Shown here: positions 54,302 to 63,270 of the stretch, in pieces
How the letters are laid out: every line of letters begins with the position of its first letter
Numbering within the stretch: position 1 is the first letter of the stretch
Origin: Ruegeria lacuscaerulensis
GTDB taxonomy: Bacteria; Pseudomonadota; Alphaproteobacteria; Rhodobacterales; Rhodobacteraceae
DNA: 64,000 nt
Assembly (NCBI RefSeq): GCF_013034685.1
Contig: NZ_WQGO01000002.1
Coordinates: 620,001 to 684,000 of the forward strand
Reading direction: 5' to 3'
Notes under the pieces: generated by a model
Database searches by the model: none
The model's input: the letters and a program-made list of their open reading frames with translations, nothing else
Told to the model about the DNA's origin: nothing
Program-made: the position numbers and the translations under genes

Positions 54302-57300
54302 TTATAGATCGGCCAGCAGAGCGGCCAGCTCCGGGTCCATTTCATCATCATCCTCGTCTTCATCGGTGTCGTTATCGAAGGAAGCAAGGAAGTCGTCCAA
54401 ATCATCAACATCATCCGACGCGTCATCGTCAGAACCGGTATCGTCGTCCAGCCCCAGATCGTCCAGATTGAAATCCTCCTCGGCGGGGGTGTCTTCAGAC
54501 TCAGGTTCCGCGGGGATATCGGGCGACGGCGCCGGGGCGGGAACGCCTGACCATGGCCCCAGAAGTTCTTGTCCTGCAACCGAGTTGAACGATCCCAGCC
54601 GGATCTCATCCCGTCCCTTGACGGAAAGCACCGGCATATAGCCCCGCTGAACCGAATGTTCGTGCTTGTCCAGCGACAGGTTGCGTTCGGTACAAGGCAA
54701 CGCCACCTGATCGCCATAGCGGTCGTTGACGAAATGATAGGGCACCCCGCTCAGGCTCATAACCGAGCCGAGGTTCATCGCCTTACCATTCTGTTTGAAG
54801 GACCGCGCCAGCAGGATCGTTACTAGAACCGCCGGATTGGCCCATAGCATGCCACGCAGACCTTCGGTTTGGGTGAATTCCTCGAACTCAAACTCATAGA
54901 TGGGCTCGGATTTGGCCCCATAGGGCCGACGTAGCAAAAAGCGCGGCGAGGCAAGGCCGACATGCCCGGCCTCAGGCATGGCGCGGAACGTGTCCCAGGC
55001 CTTGACCACTAGCGGGTGGCGGTCCTCTTTCTTGACGTCCAAATAGGCGGGCGTGATTGCGCTGATGAAAGGCGCATCCACATGAGCGGCGACCCGGCCG
55101 ATACGTCCCAGCAACTCGGCATGAGGGGGGGTTTCCTCGAACGTATAAAGCCCGATCAGGGCGGAATAGCCGCCGCGCCCGTTTTCCTCATCCAACGGCT
55201 CCTCGGTCAGCAGCCGGACCAAACCGGTCTGCGCCAGATCTTCCTCCGAGGCCAGATCGGCACCAATTTCCTCGGCTGAGACATCATAGAGGATCACGTC
55301 CAGCGTATCGTCGTCCTCAACGCTGCGCGCGATCAGGTCCAGACTGCGCCACTGCGCCTCGATCGACTGGAATTCGGGATGATGCAGAACCATGCGCATC
55401 GCCGCACTCAGCGCCTCATCCACTGCTGTTTTCATCGCCGCAACGTCCGGGCTTGGTAGTTTGCGAATATGCGGCCCGACCACCCGTTTCAGTAGATCAT
55501 CCACCGGAGAAGGCTGCGCCAGCTCTCCGTCCGTGTCCCCGATCAGCTTCTGAAAATCGCTGAGCTTCAAGTCGGCCCGCACGGTATTGCCACCCGAAGT
55601 CTTGCGCGGTGGAACCACGGCCCGTCCGAATTCCTCGCCCCAAGCGGTCAATTGCTTCGCCGCATGTTCGGCGGTTGCCCCGGCCCCAAGCTGGCTTTTC
55701 AGGCCCGACAGCCCTTCGAACAGCTCGACCTTTTCATAAAGTTCGTCAGGGTGCAGATCGTCCAGTTCGGTCAGCTTGACCTCGATCCCCGCGCCGTCCT
55801 TGCCGATAGGCAGAACCAGCGTGGTGGCAAAGCCTGAGATCACATCTTCGACCGTATCGGGGTCCAGTAGGATCGGCGCGCGCGCAGCCAGCGCATCGCC
55901 TGTTTCCATCTGCCCCCGTGCCGCCCGACCCGAGAAATCGCCAAAGATGGCAATGCGGAACCGGCTGCGTTTCAACTGTTCAGGCTCGGGCCGGTCGGCG
56001 CTCATACGGCCGAAGGCCAGCACCGGTTCACCATCCGGTTGGGCCCCGTCCGGCGTCGGGGCGTCATCTGTATCATCATCCTCGGCCAGCAGACTGTCGA
56101 GGTCGAAATCGTCCGTATCGTCCGAGGCAGGCTCGTCGTCATCGCCCAGCAAGCTTTCCAGATCGAACTCATCCCCGTCGTCCGCTTCGTCCGCGTCATC
56201 GGCCAGCAGGCTATCGAGGTCCAGATCATCGTCAGAGGTGTCATCCGCCAGAAGCGCATCCAGATCATCCTCTGGCGTGTCTTCATCCTCTGCTGTCAGA
56301 TCATCCAGCAGACCGTCGAGGCTGGTGTCTTCGTCCTCCTCGGGCGAGTCGTCCGAAAGATCGCTTAGCAGCGCATCCAGATCGTCTGCTTCGTCCTCCT
56401 CTGGCGCGGTATCCGCCAGATCGCCCAGAATATCGTCGAGGTCATCTGCATCCGCCTCCTCTTCAATATCCGGGAGAGCGCTCAGAATATCATCCGTCTC
56501 ATCTTCGTCCGCTTCCTCAGAGTCATCGGTAAGATCCGTCAGCAGATCGTCTAGATCCGTGTCATCATCCTCGTCCTCGGTCACATCGGGCAAAGACGCC
56601 AAGGCGTCATCGGTCGAACTGTCCTCAGCCTCATCATCATCCGACGCCATATCCGCCAGATCACCCAGCAGGTCATCAAGGCTGGTATCTTCATCTTCCT
56701 CGTCGGGCGTCGCGTCACTGAGGTCTGACAAAATATCGTCGGATTCGTCGCCGACTTCGTCGTCGGAGGCCAAATCCGCAAGGTCGCCCAGCAAGTCATC
56801 GAGGCTGGAATCCTCGTCTTCCTCCTCGGGTGCGGCGGCAGCGATACCCGAGAGAATATCTTCGCTGTCATCCGCGTCGTCCTCTGTTACCGCATCGGGT
56901 AGCGAGGCCAAAGCGTCGGCAGCAGAGGTATCTTCAACGTCCTCATCCGGAGCCATATCGGCAAGGTCGCCGAGCAGATCGTCGAGGCTGGTATCCTCGT
57001 CCTCATCCTCAGGTGCGGCGTCAGCAAGCTCCGAGAGGATGTCTTCGCTGTCATCCGCATCTTCCTCCGCGACCACATCGGGTAGTGAGGCCAGAGCATC
57101 GGCAGCAGAAATGTCTTCGTCGTCCCCATCCGGAGCCATATCGGCAAGATCGCCGAGCAGATCGTCGAGGCTGGTATCCTCGTCCTCATCCTCAGGTGCA
57201 GCGTCGGCAAGGTCCGAGAGGATGTCTTCGCTGTCATCCGCATCTTCCTCCGCGACCGCATCGGGTAGCGAGGCCAAAGCATCGGCTGCAGAGGTATCTT

Positions 57301-58273
57301 CAACGTCCTCATCCGGAGCCATATCGGCGAGATCGCCGAGCAGGTCGTCGAGGCTGGTATCCTCCTCATCCTCGGGCGCCGCGTCGGCAAGCTCCGAAAG
57401 GATATCCGCGCTGTCATCTGTCGCGTCTTGTTCCTCAGTCTCGGGGATAGACGCCAACGCATCTTCGATTGCAGTGTCCTGCGGGACCTCGTCGGGGGCG
57501 GCGTTGGCAAGGCCGGACAGCACTCCGGCGGTGACATCGGGTTCGGCATCGGCCTCAACCGCGTCTGGAACAGAGGCCAGCGCATCCTGCACAGTTGTAT
57601 CTTCCGGCGCGCTCTCGGGGGCTGCAGCGGACAACTCGGACAAGACATCCGAGGTCTCATCCCGGGGCGCTGTGTCCTCGGCTTCGGGCAATGAGGCCAG
57701 CGCATCAGCGACCGCAGTGTCCTGAGGCGCGTCTTCCGGGGCCATTTCGCGTAGGGCGTCCAGCGTCGATTGGCTGTCCTGCGCGTCAACCGGGCTGTTG
57801 GCCAATGTCGCCAGCAAAGCCGGGTCGGCCAGGATCTTTTCGATCAGCGCCTCGGCCCCGGCCTTGCCATCCATATAGGCCAACAACGTGGCCAGTTGTG
57901 TCCGGGCCTCAAGCAGTTTCTGCAATGGCTCGATCTTCGAAGCGATCTGTGCAGGGCTGAAATCGCTCATCTTCTCGAAGGTCAGATCGACAGACAGGTT
58001 GCCCTCGCCGGTCAGCGTGTTGGGCACGGCAAATTCGACACGCGGGGCCATCGCCTTCATGCGGTCGTCGAAATTGTCGACGTCGATCTCAAGAAACTTG
58101 CGGTCGGATATCGAGGGTGTCTCGGCCTTGGATTTTCCGGAAAGATCGCTCATAACGCCCATCACGAAGGGCAGTTGCACCGTCTTTTCGGCGCCGTAAA
58201 GCTCGACATCATATTCGATCTGAACCCGCGGCGCCCTGTTGCGCGCGATGAATTTCTGGGAATTGTCAGCCAT
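54302..58273 (-). CDS. tssBC: T6SS contractile sheath fusion: TssB - acidic repeat linker - TssB-like/TssC - acidic tail
   Basis: A 1323-residue protein combining both sheath subunits, normally separate proteins of about 170 and 490 aa. Residues 1-160 are TssB (VQIEYDVELYGAEK, LPFVMGVMSDLSGK, SVDLTFEKMSDFSPAQI, LEARTQLATLLAY). Residues 163-742 are an extremely acidic linker with LDDLLGDLADM-type repeats. Residues 750-870 form a second TssB-like part (FRIAIFGDFSGR, LDDLHPDELYEKVELF). Residues 930-1245 are TssC (LHHPEFQSIEAQWRSLDLI, YSALIGLYTF, RFLLRRPYGAKSEPIYEFEF, RGYMPVLSVKG). The last 75 residues are again acidic. No separate tssB or tssC lies in the window. ATG 58273 lies inside the 3' end of the sodium-channel gene (8-base overlap), so translation is coupled. 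Confidence 0.9.
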   Translation of the reverse strand: MADNSQKFIARNRAPRVQIEYDVELYGAEKTVQLPFVMGVMSDLSGKSKAETPSISDRKFLEIDVDNFDDRMKAMAPRVEFAVPNTLTGEGNLSVDLTFEKMSDFSPAQIASKIEPLQKLLEARTQLATLLAYMDGKAGAEALIEKILADPALLATLANSPVDAQDSQSTLDALREMAPEDAPQDTAVADALASLPEAEDTAPRDETSDVLSELSAAAPESAPEDTTVQDALASVPDAVEADAEPDVTAGVLSGLANAAPDEVPQDTAIEDALASIPETEEQDATDDSADILSELADAAPEDEEDTSLDDLLGDLADMAPDEDVEDTSAADALASLPDAVAEEDADDSEDILSDLADAAPEDEDEDTSLDDLLGDLADMAPDGDDEDISAADALASLPDVVAEEDADDSEDILSELADAAPEDEDEDTSLDDLLGDLADMAPDEDVEDTSAADALASLPDAVTEDDADDSEDILSGIAAAAPEEEDEDSSLDDLLGDLADLASDDEVGDESDDILSDLSDATPDEEDEDTSLDDLLGDLADMASDDDEAEDSSTDDALASLPDVTEDEDDDTDLDDLLTDLTDDSEEADEDETDDILSALPDIEEEADADDLDDILGDLADTAPEEDEADDLDALLSDLSDDSPEEDEDTSLDGLLDDLTAEDEDTPEDDLDALLADDTSDDDLDLDSLLADDADEADDGDEFDLESLLGDDDEPASDDTDDFDLDSLLAEDDDTDDAPTPDGAQPDGEPVLAFGRMSADRPEPEQLKRSRFRIAIFGDFSGRAARGQMETGDALAARAPILLDPDTVEDVISGFATTLVLPIGKDGAGIEVKLTELDDLHPDELYEKVELFEGLSGLKSQLGAGATAEHAAKQLTAWGEEFGRAVVPPRKTSGGNTVRADLKLSDFQKLIGDTDGELAQPSPVDDLLKRVVGPHIRKLPSPDVAAMKTAVDEALSAAMRMVLHHPEFQSIEAQWRSLDLIARSVEDDDTLDVILYDVSAEEIGADLASEEDLAQTGLVRLLTEEPLDEENGRGGYSALIGLYTFEETPPHAELLGRIGRVAAHVDAPFISAITPAYLDVKKEDRHPLVVKAWDTFRAMPEAGHVGLASPRFLLRRPYGAKSEPIYEFEFEEFTQTEGLRGMLWANPAVLVTILLARSFKQNGKAMNLGSVMSLSGVPYHFVNDRYGDQVALPCTERNLSLDKHEHSVQRGYMPVLSVKGRDEIRLGSFNSVAGQELLGPWSGVPAPAPSPDIPAEPESEDTPAEEDFNLDDLGLDDDTGSDDDASDDVDDLDDFLASFDNDTDEDEDDDEMDPELAALLADL
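56048..57787 (-). repeat. Acidic repeat linker of the sheath fusion
   Basis: Encodes about 580 residues dominated by Asp, Glu, Ala, Leu and Ser. Early repeats have a 40-41-residue period (DTAVADALASLPEAE, DTTVQDALASVPDAV, DTAIEDALASIPETE). Later ones alternate EDILSDLADAAP and DTSLDDLLGDLADMAP. It produces a long Ser-rich shadow frame on the opposite strand. Confidence 0.85.
56801..57349 (-). repeat. Three near-identical 183-bp tandem units
   Basis: Within the acidic linker, the same codon block (gaggctgg on the plus strand) recurs at 56801, 56984, 57167 and 57350, an exact 183-base period corresponding to 61 residues. The nucleotide similarity between units is high, so recent duplication and copy-number change are likely. 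Confidence 0.85.
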
Positions 58274-59120
58274 CCCCCTGTCCTTTCAATTCCGCCACTT
58301 CGCTGCGCAGGGCTCTGACCTCGACCAGCAGCTCTTTCACCCGGTCGTCCACGATATCTGTTTCACTGCGCACCAGATCCCGAAGGTGAGAGAACTCCTC
58401 GACCGCATCATCCTCCACCGCCGATTGCATCGTGTTGACCAGCAGACCGATGAACAGGTTCAGCACCGAAAACGCAGTGATGACGATGAAGGGCACAAAG
58501 AATATCCATGCGGTGGGATGCACCTCCATCACAGGGCGCACGATGCCCATGGACCAGCTTTCCAGCGTCATGACCTGAAACAGCGTGTAAAGAGACCGAC
58601 CAAGCGTGCCGAACCATTCCGGGAAATCGGGACCGTACATCAGCGTGGCCATGACGGCAAAGACATAGAACACGATCGAAATCATGATGATCACCGCGCC
58701 CATCCCTGGCAGCGCGTCCAGCAATGCCTGCACCACGGATCGCATCTGCGGAATGACCGACAGCAAGCGCATCGCGCGGATGACTCGCAACCCCCGCAGG
58801 GCGGATAGGCCATCGCGGTTGGGCAACAGGCCCAGTGTCACCACCACAAGGTCAAAGATGTTCCAGGCATTGCTGAAAAAGCTCATCCGATAGGCGTAGA
58901 ATTTCAGCAGCAGCTCGGTGACGAAGATGCCCAGAACAATCTGGTCGAAAACGCTCAGGATATGACCGATATTGGCCTGAATCGACGACGAGGTGGACAG
59001 GCCCAGCGTGATCGCGTTGAAGATGATCACACCCAAAATCGTGTTCGTGACCGTCCTGCGCTCGACAAATTCGCGCACAGCATCACGGAGCGTTTCACCC
59101 TTTCCGATTCCGGTTTCCAA
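58266..59120 (-). CDS. Bacterial voltage-gated sodium channel (NaChBac/NavAb type)
   Basis: A 284-residue six-helix channel subunit that should form homotetramers in the inner membrane. S4 (about residues 105-125) carries regularly spaced Arg (RGLRVIRAMRLL). The selectivity filter TLESWSMG (185-192) is the sodium-selective motif of NavAb-type channels. S6 (VLNLFIGLLVNTMQSAVE) is followed by an acidic neck and a C-terminal coiled coil (VKELLVEVRALRSEVAELKG). The start is TTG 59120 with GGAGG upstream. It lies inside the T6SS operon and its stop overlaps the start of the sheath gene by 8 bases. Such channels are known in roseobacters; the location is what is unusual. Confidence 0.92.
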   Translation of the reverse strand: METGIGKGETLRDAVREFVERRTVTNTILGVIIFNAITLGLSTSSSIQANIGHILSVFDQIVLGIFVTELLLKFYAYRMSFFSNAWNIFDLVVVTLGLLPNRDGLSALRGLRVIRAMRLLSVIPQMRSVVQALLDALPGMGAVIIMISIVFYVFAVMATLMYGPDFPEWFGTLGRSLYTLFQVMTLESWSMGIVRPVMEVHPTAWIFFVPFIVITAFSVLNLFIGLLVNTMQSAVEDDAVEEFSHLRDLVRSETDIVDDRVKELLVEVRALRSEVAELKGQGDG

Positions 59121-59181
59121 CTTTGCCTCCTGTCGTCCGTTCGGGGCGCACGGTCCTACCCGCGCGCCCCGTATTCTTTAC

Positions 59182-59197
59182 CCTGACCTGCGTCAGG
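59182..59197 (-). terminator. Short hairpin at the stop codon of the pore-former-like gene
   Basis: CCTGAC and GTCAGG pair around a 4-base loop, overlapping the stop codon of the 415-residue gene. No U-tract follows on the minus strand, so it is at most a weak attenuator or processing site before the channel gene. Confidence 0.25.
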
Positions 59198-60440
59198 CGG
59201 CGTCAAACACCGTTCCGTCCAGCGCCTTGCTGGTGATCTTGTCATAAGCATACCCGCCAACCGCGCCGCCGACACCCAAAGCCAGATCCTTGGTGGTGTT
59301 CGCAATCGCGTTTCCGTCGATCGGCGATGTGGCCAGCGCGGCAAATTTCAGTCCTTCGCGGAAGACCTTGAGGCCCTTGGGGTCCTTGATCTTCAACTGC
59401 GCGACGCGCTTCATCAGGTCCTTGATCTTCGGGGCCCATGTTCGCGTGTCCGCATACATTATCTGGACCTTGCTGATCGCTTCATCGACCGCCTTGTAAT
59501 TGGGTGCCAATGCAGTGTCCAAAGCCTTACTGATCATGGTCAACTGGGCCTTTTTGTCCTTCACCGGATGCTTCTTCAGCTTGCTGGCAACCTCTTTCAA
59601 GAACTCGGCCTTAAGCTTGTCTTGTTCCTTCAGGACCTTGTTCAGCTTTTTGGACAGATCATGCACCTTGACGACCATCTGGGCGTATTTCGCCTTGAGC
59701 GTATCCGCCGCATCTTCGACGGTCTTGATCGAAGGTTGTGCGACGCCCACGAATTCATTCAGCACGGCGGCGGAAATTTCGTTTGCGGCGTAAAGGCCTT
59801 TGTTCTGGGCGGCTTTCTCAACTACCTTCAACTCGACCAACAGGTGTTTCTTGGCAGTATCGATATCCGTTGCAAGCTTGCCGATATCCTTGGCCAGCGA
59901 CACACCAGATTTGATCAGCCCAAGAATGCCGAACGCGGCCCCCGCGCCCCCCGAGAACGGAGAGGTCGCCATCGCCGCAATGGACACAGCCAGACCGGCC
60001 ACGGTGCCTGCAATGGACACTGCAACCTTGATCTTGAACTTCTTCCATTCCTTTTTCTTGGCCTGAAGCTTGGTCCACGCCTTTTGCGCGGCCAGCTCAG
60101 CGCCTTTTTCAGCGATCTTCATGTCATTCTTGATCGCGTCGTTCAGACCCTTGAGCTGCTTTTGCATGTCCTTGTCGGATGCGCCCTTGTTAACCATCTG
60201 AACAAACGCTTTGTCGAACACCTTGCATTTCTGTTCGATCGTCTTCTTGGTCTGCTCCAAAACCTCGCTGGCCGAGGCCTGAAATTCCTGCTGCAAAAGA
60301 GGGTCTTTCTCGACACCTTTTTCCATCTTCTTGTCCAGCTCGACAACCACTTTGAACGACAGTTCTGGTGGTTTCACCATCTCAAGGCCTGTTACCTTGA
60401 TGGGGACCTTTTTCATGTCCATGACAACGTGTTTAACCAC
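59193..60440 (-). CDS. Helical protein with central hydrophobic hairpin, candidate pore-forming T6SS effector
   Basis: A 415-residue protein without signal peptide and with no family I can name. Long Lys/Glu-rich helices (residues 35-135 and 185-340) flank a hydrophobic hairpin at 137-179 (VAVSIAGTVAGLAVSIAAMA, turn SPFSGGAG, then AAFGILGLIKSGVSLA). The C-terminal 60 residues are again Gly/Ala-rich. Long amphipathic helices around one hydrophobic hairpin is the layout of alpha-helical pore-forming toxins such as the ClyA/Hbl group, so a cytotoxic cargo is possible. The start is GTG 60440 with AAAGGA upstream. The gene lies between clpV and the sodium channel in the T6SS operon. Alternative: a structural or chaperone component. 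Confidence 0.75.
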   Translation of the reverse strand: MVKHVVMDMKKVPIKVTGLEMVKPPELSFKVVVELDKKMEKGVEKDPLLQQEFQASASEVLEQTKKTIEQKCKVFDKAFVQMVNKGASDKDMQKQLKGLNDAIKNDMKIAEKGAELAAQKAWTKLQAKKKEWKKFKIKVAVSIAGTVAGLAVSIAAMATSPFSGGAGAAFGILGLIKSGVSLAKDIGKLATDIDTAKKHLLVELKVVEKAAQNKGLYAANEISAAVLNEFVGVAQPSIKTVEDAADTLKAKYAQMVVKVHDLSKKLNKVLKEQDKLKAEFLKEVASKLKKHPVKDKKAQLTMISKALDTALAPNYKAVDEAISKVQIMYADTRTWAPKIKDLMKRVAQLKIKDPKGLKVFREGLKFAALATSPIDGNAIANTTKDLALGVGGAVGGYAYDKITSKALDGTVFDAA

Positions 60441-60550
60441 TGGTTTTCCTTTCCCTTTTGCAGTGACGCCTCAAACAACCACAGTTCTTAAGGCGCCTTC
60501 TGTGAACTCAATTTCAGAACAGAGTTTTTTCTGCCCGGTGTGGCCGGGGA

Positions 60551-63268
60551 TCAGTCAAAACCATAGGTGAAATCATTGTCCTTGACGTCGATCGTGACTT
60601 TCGACACCTCGTGCCCTTCCATCATACGACGCAAGAATTCGGCAGATATGTCGGGCAGCATCGTGTTGGTCACAATCGCGTCAATCATGCGCCCACCGCT
60701 GTCCAACTCCTGACAGCGGTTGACGATCTCTTCGACCACCGCATCCGTGTACTCGAACGGCACGCCGTGGGCCTCTTGTACGCGTTTCTTGATGCGGCCC
60801 AGTTGCAGCTTGGTGATCTCGCCCAGCATATCGGGGCTAAGCGGGTAATAGGGGATCGTCACCAGACGTCCCAAAAGGGCGGGAGGGAACACTTTCAGCA
60901 GCGGATCGCGCAGCGCTTTGGCCATGCCTTCGGGTTCGGGCATCAGGTCGGGATCGGCGCACATATCCATGATCATTTCGGTGCCGACATTCGAGGTCAG
61001 CAGGATCAGCGTGTTCTTGAAGTCGATCACACGGCCTTCGCCATCCTCCATCACGCCCTTGTCGAAGACCTGAAAGAAAATCTCGTGTACGTCGGGGTGG
61101 GCTTTTTCGACCTCATCCAACAGCACCACGGAATACGGCTTGCGTCGCACCGCCTCGGTCAAAACACCACCCTCGCCATAGCCGACATAACCCGGAGGCG
61201 CGCCTTTCAGGCTGCTGACCGTATGGGCCTCCTGATATTCGGACATGTTGATGGTGATGACGTTCTGTTCGCCCCCGTAAAGCACCTCAGCCAGCGCCAG
61301 CGCGGTTTCGGTTTTACCGACACCCGAGGTACCTGCGAGCATAAAGACACCTATGGGCTTGTTGGGGTTGTCGAGCCCCGCGCGGCTGGTCTGCACCCGC
61401 TTGGCGATCATCTTCATCGCGTGATCCTGACCGATGACGCGCTGCGCCAGACGGTCTTCTAAGTTCAAGATCGTCTCGATCTCATCCTTGACCATGCGAC
61501 CCACGGGTATACCGGTCCAGTCGCCGACAACGCTGGCCACGGCCTGATGATCAACGATGGGCAGGATCAGGGGGCTGTCGCCCTGCACCTCTTCCAACTC
61601 GGCGTTCTTGGCCTTCAGTTCCGCAAGCAGCGCGTCGCGGTCGATGGGTTGTGCACCCGGTGCTTCTTCGGTCGCGGCTTCGCCTTCGGCGGTGCCGGTG
61701 CCTTCGACCTCCTGTCCGCCGGCGCGCAGTTTAGCCCGCAGATCGAGGATGTCTTCGACCACTTTCTTTTCGGCTTCCCAACGCCCGTTGAGTTCGGCCA
61801 ACCGCGCCTCTTCCGCCTCTTTTGCGGCATTCACCGCCTCGCGCCGGTCGGCGACGTCATATCCAGCAGTTTCATCCCGTTCGATTATCTCCAACTCGGT
61901 GGTCAGAGCCTCAATCCGGCGCTGGCTGTCATCGACCTCGGCCGGAACCGCGTGCTGAGACACCGCGACCCGCGCGCAGGCCGTGTCCAGCAAGCTGACT
62001 GATTTGTCCGGCAATTGCCGCGCGGGGATATAGCGGGCGGACAGAGTCACCGCCGCTTCGATCCCCTCATCCAATACCTGCACGCGGTGGTGTTTTTCCA
62101 ACATTGAGGCAATGCCGCGCATCATCAGAACCGCCTTGGGGATATCGGGCTCTTCGACGTGCACAACTTGGAATCGCCGGGTCAGAGCCGGGTCTTTTTC
62201 GATGTATTTCTTGTACTCCGCCCATGTGGTCGCGCCGATGGTGCGCAACGTGCCCCGTGCAAGCGCCGGTTTCAGCAGGTTGGCCGCGTCGCCCGTGCCA
62301 GCGGCGCCACCCGCGCCCACCAGAGTATGCGTTTCATCGACAAACATCACAATCGGCGTTGGGCTGGCCTGCACCTCGTCAATCACTTGACGCAGACGGT
62401 TTTCAAACTCTCCCTTCATGCTGGCACCAGCCTGCAACAGACCCACATCCAGCACCAGCAGGCGCACATCTTTCAGCGCAGGCGGCACATCGCCACGCGC
62501 AATCCGCAGAGCGAACCCTTCGACAACGGCGGTCTTACCCACCCCGGCCTCACCCGTGAGGATCGGGTTGTTCTGACGGCGGCGCATCAACACATCGACG
62601 ATCTGGCGAATTTCCTCATCCCGGCCCACAATCGGGTCAATCTCACCGTTGCGGGCCTGTTCGGTCAGGTCGGTGCAGAATTGCTCCAACGCCTCGCCCT
62701 TGCCCATGGCACCGGGGGCCATCGCGCCGCTGGCCTCGCCCGGCTCGGCCCCGCCACCAACATTCGAGCCATCCTGCGCACCCAGCGTGTCTTCGGGCGA
62801 GCCTTCGGTGGCCTCACCAAAGCTGTCCGCCAGATCATCAGCGCCGATTTTCGCCAGTTCCGGCGACATGCTGGCCAGAATGTTGCGCAACGCAGGCGTC
62901 TTGAGCATGCCGAGGATCAGATACCCAGTCCGCACTTTGCTGTCGGAATAAAGAAGCGAGCCCCAGACCCAGCCCCGCTCCATCGCGTCCATAAGATGAT
63001 CCGACAGGTCCGAGATCGAAGACGCCCCGCGCGGCAGCATGTCCAGCGAACGGGTCAGTTCGGAAGCGATCTTGCCGGGGTCCAGATCGTAATGCTGGAT
63101 GATGCGGTGAATATCACTGTCCTGACCGTTGAGGATCTGGTGCAGCCAGTGCTGGATTTCGACATAAGGGTTGCCCCGCATCTTACAGAATACGGTGGCC
63201 CCTTCGATCGCCTGATAGCCCAGCTTGTTCAGCTTGCCAAACAGCGACACGCGGCTGATTTCCGTCAT
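60551..63268 (-). CDS. clpV: T6SS AAA+ ATPase ClpV (TssH)
   Basis: A 905-residue class B Clp/Hsp100 ATPase. After an N-terminal domain (residues 1-150, [21 protein letters not shown]) and a Gly/Ala-rich linker come D1 with Walker [14 protein letters not shown] and [14 protein letters not shown], a coiled-coil middle domain (about 400-540), and D2 with Walker [17 protein letters not shown]. It unfolds contracted sheath for recycling. I chose ATG 63268, with AGAGG 8 bases upstream; TTG 63274 is less likely. It begins 2 bases after the tssG stop. Here its substrate would be the fused TssB-TssC sheath. Confidence 0.93.
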   Translation of the reverse strand: MTEISRVSLFGKLNKLGYQAIEGATVFCKMRGNPYVEIQHWLHQILNGQDSDIHRIIQHYDLDPGKIASELTRSLDMLPRGASSISDLSDHLMDAMERGWVWGSLLYSDSKVRTGYLILGMLKTPALRNILASMSPELAKIGADDLADSFGEATEGSPEDTLGAQDGSNVGGGAEPGEASGAMAPGAMGKGEALEQFCTDLTEQARNGEIDPIVGRDEEIRQIVDVLMRRRQNNPILTGEAGVGKTAVVEGFALRIARGDVPPALKDVRLLVLDVGLLQAGASMKGEFENRLRQVIDEVQASPTPIVMFVDETHTLVGAGGAAGTGDAANLLKPALARGTLRTIGATTWAEYKKYIEKDPALTRRFQVVHVEEPDIPKAVLMMRGIASMLEKHHRVQVLDEGIEAAVTLSARYIPARQLPDKSVSLLDTACARVAVSQHAVPAEVDDSQRRIEALTTELEIIERDETAGYDVADRREAVNAAKEAEEARLAELNGRWEAEKKVVEDILDLRAKLRAGGQEVEGTGTAEGEAATEEAPGAQPIDRDALLAELKAKNAELEEVQGDSPLILPIVDHQAVASVVGDWTGIPVGRMVKDEIETILNLEDRLAQRVIGQDHAMKMIAKRVQTSRAGLDNPNKPIGVFMLAGTSGVGKTETALALAEVLYGGEQNVITINMSEYQEAHTVSSLKGAPPGYVGYGEGGVLTEAVRRKPYSVVLLDEVEKAHPDVHEIFFQVFDKGVMEDGEGRVIDFKNTLILLTSNVGTEMIMDMCADPDLMPEPEGMAKALRDPLLKVFPPALLGRLVTIPYYPLSPDMLGEITKLQLGRIKKRVQEAHGVPFEYTDAVVEEIVNRCQELDSGGRMIDAIVTNTMLPDISAEFLRRMMEGHEVSKVTIDVKDNDFTYGFD

Positions 63269-63270
63269 CT

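Noticed and set aside
56801-57349. Regularly spaced repeats as a possible CRISPR array
   Set aside because: Units are 183 bases, directly adjacent with no unique spacers, and lie inside a clear coding frame.
55776-57725. Long open frame of 649 codons on the plus strand, Ser/Arg-rich
   Set aside because: It is the antisense shadow of the Asp/Glu repeat linker of the sheath gene; GAC/GAT/GAG codons read as Ser/Arg-type codons on the other strand. No ribosome site or domain.
56830-57789. Other long frames over the acidic repeat region on both strands
   Set aside because: Periodic sequence keeps all frames open; composition follows the 183-bp repeat, not a protein family.
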